Shown here: positions 16,988 to 24,812 of the stretch, one piece after another
Layout: the number at the start of each line of letters is the position of its first letter
Position numbering within the stretch: position 1 is the stretch's first letter
From: Pampinifervens sp037481935
GTDB taxonomy: Bacteria; Aquificota; Aquificia; Aquificales; Aquificaceae
Length of the DNA: 64,000 bases
Direction: 5' to 3'
NCBI RefSeq assembly: GCF_046159715.1
Contig: NZ_JBJXCT010000011.1
Coordinates: 1-64,000 of the forward strand
Notes under the pieces: model-generated
What the model was told of the DNA's origin: nothing
The model's database searches: none
The model's input: the letters and a program-made list of their open reading frames with translations, nothing else
Position numbers and translations under genes: made by a program

Positions 16988-17956
16988 TTAAACCCTCACC
17001 TCCTTTACCCACCCCCAGTTCTTCAGAGTCCATTCCACAGTCCTTTTTATACCCTCCTCAAGGCTCACCTGAGGCTTCCAGCCAAGAAGACTCTCAGCCT
17101 TCTGAATGTCCGCCCATGTGGCTTTCATATCAGCTTTGTGGAAATCTTTTAGCTCAAGCTGTGCCTTTTTGCCCGTGTATTTTTCTATGAGACCTATAAC
17201 CTCCAGTAGAGTGTGGGGGTTGTTGTTGCCCAGGTTTATTATCTCGTAGCCTAGGGGCTTTGTGGCCAGTATGGTTCCCTCTGCAATGTCGTCAATGTAG
17301 GTAAAGTCCCTGCTCTGGGAACCGTCGCCAAAGACCTCAAGTGTCTTCCCTTCCAGAACCCACTTTATGAACCTGAAGATGCTCATGTCAGGCCTTCCTG
17401 CAGGACCGTAGACGGTAAAATATCGAACCACAGACACATCTATGCCATACAGGTAGTGGTATGTGTAGCACAGCACCTCTGCAGACTTTTTGGAGGCAGC
17501 GTAGGGCGATATGGGTGTGTTCACCGGCAGGTCTTCCCTGAAGGGCATGGGCTGTCCTGCATAAAGGGATGAAGTGGAAGCGAGCACAAACTTTTTTATG
17601 CCCCGCTCCCTGCAGAGCTCAAGGAGGTTGAGAGTTCCCAGCACATTGGTGGTAAAGTAAACTTGGGGGTTTTCTATGGAATACCTGACCCCTGCCCTTG
17701 CCGCCTCGTTTATCACACAGTCAAAGGAATGCCTTTTAAAGGCCTCTTCCAGTGAATGCCTGTCCTCAATATCCATATGGTAGAAGGTAAAGTTCTCATA
17801 CTCCTTCAGAAGCCCCAGCCTGTATTCCTTCAGCCTTGTATCGTAGTAATCGTTCATGTTGTCCACGCCAACAACTTTAAAACCCTTTTGAAGGAGCTTC
17901 TCTGAAACCTTCCACCCTATAAAGCCCGCACAGCCGGTGACCAGAAAGCTCTCCAT
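16988..17956 (-). CDS. NAD-dependent nucleotide-sugar epimerase (UDP-glucuronate 4-epimerase type)
   Basis: A 322-residue short-chain dehydrogenase of the extended GalE family. It has the NAD-binding TGCAGFIG near the start, the DNMNDYYD segment typical of UDP-glucuronate/UDP-GlcNAc 4-epimerases (CapI, WbpP), the STSSLY serine region and the catalytic YAASK (about 153-157). It would supply a sugar for surface polysaccharide or lipopolysaccharide. Substrate is inferred from the DYYD and YGPAGRPDM segments. A TAAAAT lies eight bases before the ATG, so it may be leaderless. The soe operon follows on the same strand but has its own operator region. Confidence 0.8.
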   Translation of the reverse strand: MESFLVTGCAGFIGWKVSEKLLQKGFKVVGVDNMNDYYDTRLKEYRLGLLKEYENFTFYHMDIEDRHSLEEAFKRHSFDCVINEAARAGVRYSIENPQVYFTTNVLGTLNLLELCRERGIKKFVLASTSSLYAGQPMPFREDLPVNTPISPYAASKKSAEVLCYTYHYLYGIDVSVVRYFTVYGPAGRPDMSIFRFIKWVLEGKTLEVFGDGSQSRDFTYIDDIAEGTILATKPLGYEIINLGNNNPHTLLEVIGLIEKYTGKKAQLELKDFHKADMKATWADIQKAESLLGWKPQVSLEEGIKRTVEWTLKNWGWVKEVRV

Positions 17957-17972
17957 GGCTTAGAATTTTAAC
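17957..17972. promoter_or_regulatory. 16-bp divergent promoter core between the epimerase and dinG
   Basis: The 16 bases between the two ATGs hold TAGAAT on the plus strand (17961-17966, six bases from the dinG ATG) and TAAAAT on the minus strand (17970-17965, eight bases from the epimerase ATG). The two hexamers overlap by two bases. No ribosome site is present on either side, so both mRNAs would begin at or beside the start codon. Confidence 0.55.
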
Positions 17973-19877
17973 ATGCCCCTTGAAATCTACGAATTTTTGC
18001 TGAAAAAAGGCTTAGAGAGAAGACCTGTGCAGGAAAAGTTCTTCAGCATTGTCCTGTCAGCCATAGAGGAGGGAAACAACTGCGTGAAGGTCATTCAGGC
18101 ACCTACAGGAACGGGAAAGACCTACGGCTATCTCATACCCCTTATGGAAAAGGGGCAGAAGGCCATAATCTCCACGGGAACAAAGCTCCTTCAGGAACAG
18201 CTACGCAGAGACATAGAAACTCTGAGGTCTTGTTACTTATACATCTTCGGCAAGGAGATAAGCTATCTTGTTATGAAGGGCAAGAGCAACTATCTGTGCC
18301 TTGACAGGTATTACGATCTGCCTCTGGAGAAAAGACCGGCTGAGCTGGAGATGGCTGTGGAGGGGAGCTGGGATGGAGATTTTGAATTTGTGAACCTTGA
18401 GACAGAGCTCAGAGAGAGGCTGTGTGTGGATGATGACTACTGCACGCCCCACTACAGGCAGACATGCAGTTTCAGGCAGGATTGCTACTACTGGGGAAGG
18501 TTAAAAAGGCTTGAAAGGCAGGCGGACCTTCTTGTGGTAAACCATGCCCTCCTGAGCCTGAAGGAGTTTGAAAACCCTGAAGAAAGGGTGCTGGTGCTTG
18601 ACGAAGCCCATGAGCTTGACAGATACATAACCAGCAGTCTCACATCAGGGGTATCCCTTTATACCCTCAGAGTGGACATAATGGGCAAGGTGCTTGATTT
18701 TCTGAAGGAGGCAAGGTTTGAGCCGGAGGAATTTTTCATAAAAAACTTTGAGAGGCTCTTTAAGGAACAGAAGGAGGAGCTCCCGCTTGAGAGCCTTCAG
18801 CCTTATGCAGAAGCCTTTGAAAAGAGCATACTCTCACCACTGCTATTTTTCCACAGGACCATAAGGGAGAACCTTATATCAGAGCTCACAGGCTTTATCA
18901 CAGACAGAATTTTTGTGAGCCTTACTTTTAAGGATTATCTTCTCAAGAGCGGTCTCGTTGACTGGGAAAGATACCTTGACCTGAAGGCAAACCTTGAGAA
19001 ACCAACTGAAGAAGAGGAAAGGTGGATAAAGAGGCTAAGAAACTATGAGCTTCTCACAAGAAGACTGCAGAAAGTCAGAGAATTTTACAGAATCATGAAG
19101 GAAGACCCTCCCGGTATGGGATACCTTGTGGGCAGGCGATTCAGTAAAAGACTTCAGACTTTCAACTACTGGCTGGAAGTGTTCCCAGTTTTTCCGGCGG
19201 GACATGTAGATTTCACAGAATACAGGGCTGTAATAATAACCTCTGCCACCGTTGAACCCGAGGATATAAGGCAGACTCTCGGAATAAGCGGAGAATACTA
19301 CGAGCTGGAGCATACCTTTCCCTACGAGAGGGTCAATTTTCTCCTTTACTCTGCAGACCCGAGAAAAAAGGAAGAGTGGGAGAACTGCCTCAAAGACGCC
19401 TACAGATACCTGAGAAGTTTACATGAGAGAGTGCTTGTGCTTCTTACTAACAGAGAACACATAAAGCTCTTTGAAAGGGAGGAAGGGGTTGCCTTTCAGG
19501 GGGATGAGCCCCTGTCCGGTCTTCTTGAAGACCTGAGGTCCGGAAGGATAAGTGCACTGGTCGGTCTTGACAGCCTCTGGTTTGGGGTTGATGTAAAGGG
19601 TGAGAAGGGGATCCTCATGGCAAAGCTGCCCTTTGAGAGCCCCGAAGAGCCAATAACCTTTCACAGGATAAGGTTTCTGAAATCTGCGGGACTTGACCCC
19701 TTTGAATACCAGAAGAGAAAGGCTCTCATAAAGTTCAGGCAGGGTATAGGCAGGCTCATGAGGAGCAGGGAAGACAGGGGCACCATAGTGCTCTGCGACA
19801 GGAGAATATTCAGGTTCAGAGAGTTTCTCAGGGCTCTGGAGGAGCTGGGCATCAGGATTAAGCATATAAGCACATAA
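17973..19877 (+). CDS. dinG: DinG/Rad3-family iron-sulfur DNA helicase
   Basis: A 634-residue superfamily 2 helicase of the XPD/DinG group, which unwinds 5'-tailed DNA, D-loops and RNA-DNA hybrids. Walker A is APTGTGKT (43-50), the DEAH box lies at 210-213, and the 4Fe-4S domain is supplied by C109, C157, C165 and C171 (with a further Cys at 151). Motif VI is present as FRQGIGRLMRS near the C-terminus. No exonuclease domain is fused. It stands alone, with a likely leaderless start. Confidence 0.9.
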   Translation: MPLEIYEFLLKKGLERRPVQEKFFSIVLSAIEEGNNCVKVIQAPTGTGKTYGYLIPLMEKGQKAIISTGTKLLQEQLRRDIETLRSCYLYIFGKEISYLVMKGKSNYLCLDRYYDLPLEKRPAELEMAVEGSWDGDFEFVNLETELRERLCVDDDYCTPHYRQTCSFRQDCYYWGRLKRLERQADLLVVNHALLSLKEFENPEERVLVLDEAHELDRYITSSLTSGVSLYTLRVDIMGKVLDFLKEARFEPEEFFIKNFERLFKEQKEELPLESLQPYAEAFEKSILSPLLFFHRTIRENLISELTGFITDRIFVSLTFKDYLLKSGLVDWERYLDLKANLEKPTEEEERWIKRLRNYELLTRRLQKVREFYRIMKEDPPGMGYLVGRRFSKRLQTFNYWLEVFPVFPAGHVDFTEYRAVIITSATVEPEDIRQTLGISGEYYELEHTFPYERVNFLLYSADPRKKEEWENCLKDAYRYLRSLHERVLVLLTNREHIKLFEREEGVAFQGDEPLSGLLEDLRSGRISALVGLDSLWFGVDVKGEKGILMAKLPFESPEEPITFHRIRFLKSAGLDPFEYQKRKALIKFRQGIGRLMRSREDRGTIVLCDRRIFRFREFLRALEELGIRIKHIST

Positions 19878-19956
19878 ATATGCCTTATCTCCTGCTCCAG
19901 AGGTTTTATAGCTCTTCCAGACTCGCCCCTTATATTTTTCACAAGGAGGTGCGTAT

Positions 19957-20466
19957 ATGGACAGAAGGGGCTTTTTCAGATGGTTATCCTTGCTTGCTTC
20001 CGTGCCTTTAATTAACAGAGTAGGACAGGCAAGCCCGCAGAGGCTTGACATGTCTCAGGTAAAAAGGGAGGCAGAGGTTGGAGTTATCTACCACTGCGAC
20101 TTTCCTCAGGAGGACAGGTTCAGGACCATGCTCAGAAATATAGGCAACCACCTTTCTGTCTATGACTTTAACCCTATGAAAATAAAAATCGTGGTGGTAG
20201 CTCACGGACCTGGAGTGAAGTTCTTTATGAAGGACCTGTCGGGCAGTCCATGGGAAAAGGAAACCATAAAGATTCAGGAGCTTTACGAAGAGGAAAAATC
20301 CCTCTCCATGTATGGTGTAGAGTATCTCATATGCAACATAACCCTTCAGAGGCTTAAGCTGGATGCCAGCAAACTACATGAATTTACGAAGATAGTGCCA
20401 TCAGGTGTCGGCATAGTAGGACACCTTCAGGCTGTTGAAAGATTTGCTTACATAAAGGTGCAGTAG
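19957..20466 (+). CDS. Exported DsrE-like sulfur-carrier-family protein
   Basis: A 169-residue protein with a twin-arginine-type N-terminus (DRRGFFRWL plus hydrophobic stretch, cleavage near residue 25) followed by a DsrE/F-like alpha/beta fold: VGVIYHCDF, IKIVVVAHGPGVKF, GVEYLICNITLQRL and VPSGVGIVGHLQ. DsrE-family proteins can bind or relay sulfane sulfur; a Cys occurs in EYLICNITL at the place where many family members have the conserved Cys. Export by Tat suggests a folded periplasmic role. AAGGAGG precedes the ATG. The 79-base gap before it shows no clear promoter. It abuts convergent nfu. Confidence 0.7.
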   Translation: MDRRGFFRWLSLLASVPLINRVGQASPQRLDMSQVKREAEVGVIYHCDFPQEDRFRTMLRNIGNHLSVYDFNPMKIKIVVVAHGPGVKFFMKDLSGSPWEKETIKIQELYEEEKSLSMYGVEYLICNITLQRLKLDASKLHEFTKIVPSGVGIVGHLQAVERFAYIKVQ

Positions 20467-20467
20467 C

Positions 20468-20731
20468 CTAAAAGCCGAAGGTCATGGGGATGTCCATGTT
20501 CACATCCTTGACCTCTTTTATGTCAGGAAATTTATTCCTGAGAGCCCTCTCTATGCCTGCCTTGAGCGTAAGCACGGACATGCCACAGCCTGAGCAGGCC
20601 CCCACCATTCTCACAAGCACAGTGCCATCCTCCTTTATGTCCACCAGCTCCACATCACCCCCATCAAACCTGAGGGCTGGCCTTATCTCATCAAGAACCG
20701 CTTCAACCTCTTCCCATGTGGGCATTGCCAT
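20468..20731 (-). CDS. nfu: NifU C-terminal-type iron-sulfur scaffold
   Basis: An 87-residue stand-alone NifU-C domain. It has RPALRFDGGDVELVDI and the cluster-binding CSGCGMS (Cys residues about 46 and 49), which hold a cluster between two chains and pass it to target proteins. The many iron-sulfur proteins in the window (Soe, Nuo, RimO, DinG) would be clients. AAAGGAGG lies six bases before the ATG. The gene is divergent from rimM with a shared AT-rich core. Confidence 0.9.
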   Translation of the reverse strand: MAMPTWEEVEAVLDEIRPALRFDGGDVELVDIKEDGTVLVRMVGACSGCGMSVLTLKAGIERALRNKFPDIKEVKDVNMDIPMTFGF

Positions 20732-20753
20732 CTTTTTCCTCCTTTAAAAAGTG

Positions 20754-20766
20754 TATAAACTATAAG
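20754..20766. promoter_or_regulatory. Divergent promoter core between nfu and rimM
   Basis: TATAAA (20754-20759) and TATAAG (20761-20766) read toward rimM, ten and three bases from its ATG at 20770. TATAGT (20764-20759) reads toward nfu and would give a short leader containing its AAAGGAGG. The two directions again overlap on one AT-rich core. Confidence 0.4.
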
Positions 20767-20769
20767 AGT

Positions 20770-21297
20770 ATGCAAGGGGATAAGTCCATCAATGAGGAAA
20801 ATCAATATGTGGTGATAGGAAAGGTGCTTGACACGTACGGTCTGAAAGGAGAGCTAAAGGTGCAGACTTATCTGGAAAGAAGGCACTGGTCAAAAATAAA
20901 AAGGGTTTTTCTCAAGCGTAAGGGAGGTGAGTATGTGCCCTTTTCCGTGGAATACACAAAGCCCCACGGCAAGGACCAGCTTATTCTGAAGTTTGAAGGC
21001 TTTAATGCTATTGAGCAGGTGGAGGCCTTCAGGGGGGCAAAGATTTTTCTTCCAGAGGAGGAGCTTCCCAAAAAGAAGAGGGGAGAATACTATTACTTTG
21101 AGCTTGAGGGGCTGGAGGTTCTTACAGAAAGTGGGAAGCAGGTGGGAAGGGTTTCGGGCATCATTGAACAGAAGCCTTACGACCTTCTGGAGGTGGACGG
21201 AGGAAGGCTTTACATACCTTTCGTGGAGGCGCTTGTGAAAGATGTAAGGTTAAAGGAGGGGAAGGTCATAGTAAAGGATATACTGGCTGAGCTCTAA
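20770..21297 (+). CDS. rimM: 16S rRNA-processing protein RimM
   Basis: Helps mature the 30S head by binding ribosomal protein S19. The 175-residue product has the N-terminal RimM domain (YVVIGKVLDTYGLKGELKV) and a C-terminal PRC-barrel (YYYFELEGLEVLTESGKQVG ... YDLLEVDG ... IPFV). I chose the ATG at 20770; the frame is open 18 codons further but that extension overlaps nfu and has no family match. rimM is usually in an rpsP-rimM-trmD-rplS operon; here it is alone. The 3' end overlaps lpd by four bases. Confidence 0.92.
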   Translation: MQGDKSINEENQYVVIGKVLDTYGLKGELKVQTYLERRHWSKIKRVFLKRKGGEYVPFSVEYTKPHGKDQLILKFEGFNAIEQVEAFRGAKIFLPEEELPKKKRGEYYYFELEGLEVLTESGKQVGRVSGIIEQKPYDLLEVDGGRLYIPFVEALVKDVRLKEGKVIVKDILAEL

Positions 21298-22685
21298 TGC
21301 CTCCTTGCCCATGTTATGGGACCAAAATGCACCTCCATACCTGCCTGACCTATGACCTCTGAAAGGGATGGGTGGGAATACATGGACTTGGAAAGGAAGT
21401 CCACCCTTAGGTCTGCCTTCATGAGGTGAACAACCTGATGGAGAAGCTCACCCGCATGAGGACCAAGTATATGACATCCCAGCAAGCGTCCATCTTCATC
21501 CACCACAAGCCTTACAAAACCCTCGTTCTCCCCGTCATCCATAGCCTTTGGGTTTGACACAAAGGAGACAACGCCAACCCTTACCTCGTGCCCCCCTTCC
21601 TCCGCCTGGTCTTCTGTGAGCCCCACGCTGGCAATCTCGTAGGCGGAGTATATTATCTTTGGAACAATCCTTTCATCCCTGACCATGTCCTCCTCCCCCA
21701 GCATGTGGCTTATGGCTACCTTTGCCTCATACATGGACTTGTGGGCAAGCATGAGGGGTGAGGTTATGTCTCCGCAGGCGTATATGTTGGGGATGCTCGT
21801 CTGACAGAACTGGTTTACCTTTATAAAGCCTTTGCTGTCTTTCTGAATACCCACCTCTTCAAGTCCGATACTTTCCGTGTTTGGCTTCCTGCCCACCCCC
21901 AGGAGGATAAGGTCTGCACTCACTTCTGAACCATCGGAAAGAACAGCCCTGATACCACCCTCCGAAGGCTCCCAGCTCTCAACTGTAGCTTTCAGCTTTA
22001 TCTCCACCCCAAGCCTTTTTAGCTTCCTTGCGAGGTATCTGGAGGATTCCTCGGGAATATCCGCAGATGGAAGAAGCCTGTCTTTCAGTTCCAACAGAAG
22101 CACCTCAGAGCCATACATCCTGAATATGTAGGCAAACTCCACACCCACTGCACCACCGCCCACTATCAGGATTTTCCTGGGAAATTCCTCAAGGGACCAT
22201 ATCTGGTCTGTGTCGTAGACATACCTTCCATCGGGCACAAGGTTTCCCAGGGAGGAAGTAGAAGAGCCCGTTGCCAGCAGGATGTATCTCCCTCTGAGTT
22301 CAATGCCCTCTGGCTCCACCACCACCGTATGGCTGTTCTTGAGAACTCCCCTTCCATAGAAGATGGGAATTTTGAGATGCTCTGCAAACTTTTTGAAGTT
22401 TTCCCTTATGGTGACCACCACCCTGTCCCTGCCCTTTTTGAGTTCCTGCATACTGAGCTCGTATCCCTTTAGGAATATGCCATATTCTGGAAGCCTGTGA
22501 AACTTATCAAGCATGTAGGCTCCATGCCTCATATACTTTGAGGGTATACAGCCCCTGTTGAGGCAGTTCCCTCCCACTGTCTCTGGGCTCAGCTCCACAA
22601 GGGCAACCTTCATACCCCTTCTGTGGGCATACAGTGCCCCCTCGTATCCACCGCTGCCTGCGCCCACTATAACAAGGTCATACAT
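21294..22685 (-). CDS. lpd: Dihydrolipoamide dehydrogenase-type flavoprotein disulfide reductase
   Basis: A 463-residue FAD/NAD(P) disulfide oxidoreductase. The FAD-binding GAGSGGY opens the chain, the redox pair is C41-x4-C46 (GGNCLNRGCIPSK), the NAD-binding GGGAVGVEFA is near 170, the second FAD site is YACGDIT, and the C-terminal catalytic His-Glu pair is in HPSLSE. This pattern fits E3 of 2-oxoacid dehydrogenase or glycine-cleavage complexes. No E1, E2 or lipoyl genes are nearby, so the partner is unknown. Its ATG overlaps the stop of the small upstream gene (ATGA). Confidence 0.88.
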   Translation of the reverse strand: MYDLVIVGAGSGGYEGALYAHRRGMKVALVELSPETVGGNCLNRGCIPSKYMRHGAYMLDKFHRLPEYGIFLKGYELSMQELKKGRDRVVVTIRENFKKFAEHLKIPIFYGRGVLKNSHTVVVEPEGIELRGRYILLATGSSTSSLGNLVPDGRYVYDTDQIWSLEEFPRKILIVGGGAVGVEFAYIFRMYGSEVLLLELKDRLLPSADIPEESSRYLARKLKRLGVEIKLKATVESWEPSEGGIRAVLSDGSEVSADLILLGVGRKPNTESIGLEEVGIQKDSKGFIKVNQFCQTSIPNIYACGDITSPLMLAHKSMYEAKVAISHMLGEEDMVRDERIVPKIIYSAYEIASVGLTEDQAEEGGHEVRVGVVSFVSNPKAMDDGENEGFVRLVVDEDGRLLGCHILGPHAGELLHQVVHLMKADLRVDFLSKSMYSHPSLSEVIGQAGMEVHFGPITWARRH

Positions 22686-22881
22686 CCTTTCTCTTCCTCC
22701 TTTCCCTGTATACTGCCTGCCTGCATTGCCTTATTATGGTGCGATACTTGTAGTAAACGGAAGGGACCTTTATGGGCAATCCGTAATACCTCTCCAGCAT
22801 AAGCATAATCTCCTCTGTGGTTACATACCTGTGGTTTCTTATCAAGCCCTTTATGTATTTCACTATACGGGTTTCCTTCAT
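22678..22881 (-). CDS. Small basic protein of unknown function, coupled to lpd
   Basis: A 67-residue, strongly basic protein (start MKETRIVKYIKG, end YRERRKRKDV). It looks all-helical; VTTEEIMLMLERYYG could be part of a helix-turn-helix, and the Arg/Lys-rich tail could bind nucleic acid, but no family is recognised. It ends in an ATGA overlap with lpd, so the two are co-translated. TAAAAT (22898-22893) lies 11 bases upstream with AAGGA between. A longer frame on this strand (to 23379) is rejected because it runs antisense through the next gene. Confidence 0.6.
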   Translation of the reverse strand: MKETRIVKYIKGLIRNHRYVTTEEIMLMLERYYGLPIKVPSVYYKYRTIIRQCRQAVYRERRKRKDV

Positions 22882-22892
22882 GGGTCCTTGAT

Positions 22893-22898
22893 ATTTTA
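22893..22898. promoter_or_regulatory. Divergent -10 core before the small protein and the YHS-like membrane gene
   Basis: GATATTTTAAC repeats the core seen between coaE and the cytochrome gene. TAAAAT reads left, 11 bases before the ATG at 22881. TATTTT reads right, but the membrane gene's ATG is about 75 bases away, so the right-hand promoter is less certain; no better plus-strand promoter is visible in 22899-22971. Confidence 0.35.
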
Positions 22899-22971
22899 AC
22901 AGGCTCTGGTATACGCCTTGATGAGCTTTGTCATTGTATGCCTCTGACAGAGGGCATAAAGTCTCAGGAGT

Positions 22972-23547
22972 ATGACTCAGGAGCAGTGGGATTTTGTAAA
23001 TGTGCTCGTAATAGTGGCAAGGTTTGTTCAGGTTTTTGGTTTCTTCTTTGCCATACTCATGCTGGTAAAAGAATTTCCCCTTGGGCACACCTTTCTTGTT
23101 TTCGCCATAAATCTGGTAGGCTTCTTTGCCATACTGACTGGTGTGCTCATAAAAGCTTTCTCCCTGCCAGAAGTTCTTATGGCGGATGCGATAATTATTG
23201 GTCTCAGCCTTGCTATATTCATGAAGGCTTACAGGGTAAAGAGGCTCAGGGAGAAGTTTCCACCACCGCCCAGACCCCACACCCGATGTCCAGTATGTGG
23301 CAGTTTTGTAAACCCTGAAGGAGATTACTGTGTGCTTATGGACAGCAAGAGTCTTCTTTACTTTGATAGAAAGGAACACATGGAAGCCTTCATAGAAAAC
23401 CCCCAGCTTTACAGGGTTTCAAAAGAGATTAACTACGATGGTGTGAGAAAGATATGCATAAACAAGGAAGAGGGATGGAAAGAATGGGGGCAGAGCCCCC
23501 AGCGAGTTACTTCACAAAATCCCTTAGAGCTTCATAGGCCTTCATAG
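22972..23547 (+). CDS. Membrane protein with a YHS/TRASH-like metal-binding tail
   Basis: A 191-residue protein with three membrane helices (about 8-30, 38-62, 70-88), a proline-rich turn and a soluble tail. The tail has CPVCGSFV, YCVLMDSKSLLYF and HMEAFIENPQLY. The pattern of CPxCG, aromatic-Phe and 'F-x-x-NP-x-x-Y' resembles the YHS/TRASH metal-sensing fold, though the second Cys pair of TRASH is not intact. Function unknown; metal sensing or redox is a guess. The ATG has GGAG only two to three bases away, so the start is unsure. The last 41 bases overlap the convergent sodB. Confidence 0.5.
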   Translation: MTQEQWDFVNVLVIVARFVQVFGFFFAILMLVKEFPLGHTFLVFAINLVGFFAILTGVLIKAFSLPEVLMADAIIIGLSLAIFMKAYRVKRLREKFPPPPRPHTRCPVCGSFVNPEGDYCVLMDSKSLLYFDRKEHMEAFIENPQLYRVSKEINYDGVRKICINKEEGWKEWGQSPQRVTSQNPLELHRPS

Positions 23548-24142
23548 CCTTTTCAAATCTTTCGTTGATAACCTCCCAGTTGAGGTTCTGAAGAAAAGCA
23601 TCAATGTAAGGGGGTCTTTTGTTCTTCTGGTCCACGTAGTAGGCGTGCTCGTAGGTATCAAGAATTATGATAGGTATGAGGCCTGTGTAGTTATAAACGT
23701 TATGAGCGTCAAGGCCATTTATTACTAGCCTTCCGGAGAATATATCCAGACCAAGAAGAGCCCATCCCCTGAAAGCTATGCCCGTTGCCTTTATCTCCTG
23801 AATACAGGCATCCCATGAACCAAAGTCCTCCTCTACCTTCTTCTTGAGGGCTTCTGATGGCTGTCCTTTTGCACCAAGATGACCGAAGTAGAGCTCATGA
23901 AGCACAACTCCCATGTAGTTGAAGGTTTCCTCCACTTTGAGCTCTCTGAATTCAGAGTAATTCTGGTTTGCCTTGCTTCTGTCTGAAAAGCTCAGATCTG
24001 CCAGCTTTTCCTGAATTTCGTTGTATTTTGCCACATAGCCTTTGTAGTGGGCTTCAAAGTGTGGCTCTATCTGCTCGTTGGAAATTCCGTTGAGGTTTGC
24101 TGGTTTGAGATGGTCTTTGGGCTGCACCTTATGCACTGGCAT
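23507..24142 (-). CDS. sodB: Iron/manganese superoxide dismutase
   Basis: Converts superoxide to oxygen and hydrogen peroxide in the cytoplasm. The 211-residue product carries the four metal ligands: H28 (EPHFEAHYKGYV), His in GVVLHELYF, and Asp and His in ILDTYEHAYYVD. Residues near the metal look more like the iron type, but metal choice cannot be fixed by eye. AGGAGGT lies upstream of the ATG at 24142. It suits an oxygen-using chemolithotroph. Confidence 0.93.
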   Translation of the reverse strand: MPVHKVQPKDHLKPANLNGISNEQIEPHFEAHYKGYVAKYNEIQEKLADLSFSDRSKANQNYSEFRELKVEETFNYMGVVLHELYFGHLGAKGQPSEALKKKVEEDFGSWDACIQEIKATGIAFRGWALLGLDIFSGRLVINGLDAHNVYNYTGLIPIIILDTYEHAYYVDQKNKRPPYIDAFLQNLNWEVINERFEKAMKAYEALRDFVK

Positions 24143-24155
24143 GGTTCACCTCCTT

Positions 24156-24182
24156 AAGGGTTTTTAAGAGATTATAACCCTT
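24156..24182 (-). promoter_or_regulatory. sodB promoter with a flanking inverted repeat
   Basis: TATAAT on the minus strand (24176-24171) lies about 28 bases before the sodB ATG. It is bracketed by AAGGGTT and AACCCTT (24156-24162 and 24176-24182), a perfect 7-13-7 inverted repeat. The upstream arm lies before the predicted transcription start, so this is more likely a protein-binding site than an RNA hairpin. No clear -35 is visible. Confidence 0.4.
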
Positions 24183-24209
24183 CTCTGAGACCACCTTCTA
24201 TGAGAAAGC

Positions 24210-24650
24210 TCAGTATCCATGCCTGTGCTGGTGCATTTGACCCCCCATTCCTTTCCTTACAGGTGCCTGCACCTTCACTTCACCGGATTTTTCAAACTTG
24301 AGAGTGAGCTCTACCGTGTCGCCCTCCTTCAGTGGCTTTTTGAGGTTTATGAGCATTATGTGAAGACCGCCTGGCTTTAGCTCTACTTTACCACCAGCCG
24401 GAACCTCAATAGCCCTTACCCTTCTCATTTTACCTTCTGCAGTTTCATGAAGCTCAGTTATCTCAGAGGCGTTGTTAGAGGCATCAAGAAGTCTGTCTGC
24501 CTCCTTACCCTTGTTTTCAATCACCATATAGGCTGCGGACATCTTGGAGGTGGGAGGCACCTCTCTTACCCATGCATCCTTTAACTCAATCTTTGGCTGG
24601 GCTAGAGCGACCACTGCAAACGTAAGAGCGCCTGAAAGCACTTTTTTCAT
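24210..24650 (-). CDS. Periplasmic copper chaperone PCu(A)C
   Basis: Delivers copper to the CuA site of cytochrome c oxidase. The 146-residue precursor has a signal peptide (MKKVLSGALTFAVVALA) and the family's copper motif: His in ELHETAEGKM with the Met ten or so residues away, then GGLHIMLINL about 20 residues later. The tail MGGQMHQHRHGY adds further His and Met residues. It has its own promoter after the tRNA gene and AGGAGGT before the ATG. Confidence 0.9.
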   Translation of the reverse strand: MKKVLSGALTFAVVALAQPKIELKDAWVREVPPTSKMSAAYMVIENKGKEADRLLDASNNASEITELHETAEGKMRRVRAIEVPAGGKVELKPGGLHIMLINLKKPLKEGDTVELTLKFEKSGEVKVQAPVRKGMGGQMHQHRHGY

Positions 24651-24680
24651 GACTTCACCTCCTGAGTGAATTTAAAGAAA

Positions 24681-24709
24681 ATTTTAAAGGTCAGTTTATG
24701 AAAAGTCAA
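24681..24709 (-). promoter_or_regulatory. Sigma-70-type promoter of the PCu(A)C gene
   Basis: On the minus strand TTGACT (24709-24704) and TAAAAT (24686-24681) are separated by exactly 17 bases. The leader would include AGGAGGT before the ATG at 24650. This is one of the clearest two-part promoters in the window and starts just past the tRNA gene. Confidence 0.65.
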
Positions 24710-24715
24710 TGAAAA

Positions 24716-24789
24716 CCAGCCCGGCGGGAGTCGAACCCGCAACCTTGGGATCCGTAGTCCCACGCTCTGTCCAGTTGAGCTACGGGCCG
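24716..24789 (-). tRNA. tRNA-Arg(ACG)
   Basis: A 74-base cloverleaf folds by eye. Acceptor CGGCCCG pairs with CGGGCTG (one G-U), D stem GCTC/GAGC, anticodon stem TGGGA/TCCCA with loop CTACGGA (anticodon ACG, read ICG after deamination), variable loop AGGTT, and T arm GCGGG-TTCGACT-CCCGC. The discriminator base is G. The 3' CCA is not encoded (TTTTC follows), so it must be added. TATAAT hexamers lie only five or ten bases before the mature 5' end. Confidence 0.93.
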
Positions 24790-24794
24790 TATGG

Positions 24795-24805
24795 ATTATA
24801 TTATA
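24795..24805. promoter_or_regulatory. Divergent promoter core between tRNA-Arg and the decarboxylase gene
   Basis: ATTATATTATA reads as overlapping TATAAT/TATAAT on the minus strand (24805-24800 and 24800-24795) toward the tRNA, and as TATATT (24797-24802) toward the ATG at 24813. The tRNA would have almost no 5' leader, and the decarboxylase mRNA would begin at or very near its ATG; no ribosome binding site is present. Confidence 0.55.
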
Positions 24806-24812
24806 TGCCATA

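Noticed and set aside
22882..23379. Extension of the 67-residue protein to 233 residues
   Set aside because: The extra part is antisense to the membrane protein gene and reads like non-coding translation (many Tyr, His and Lys).
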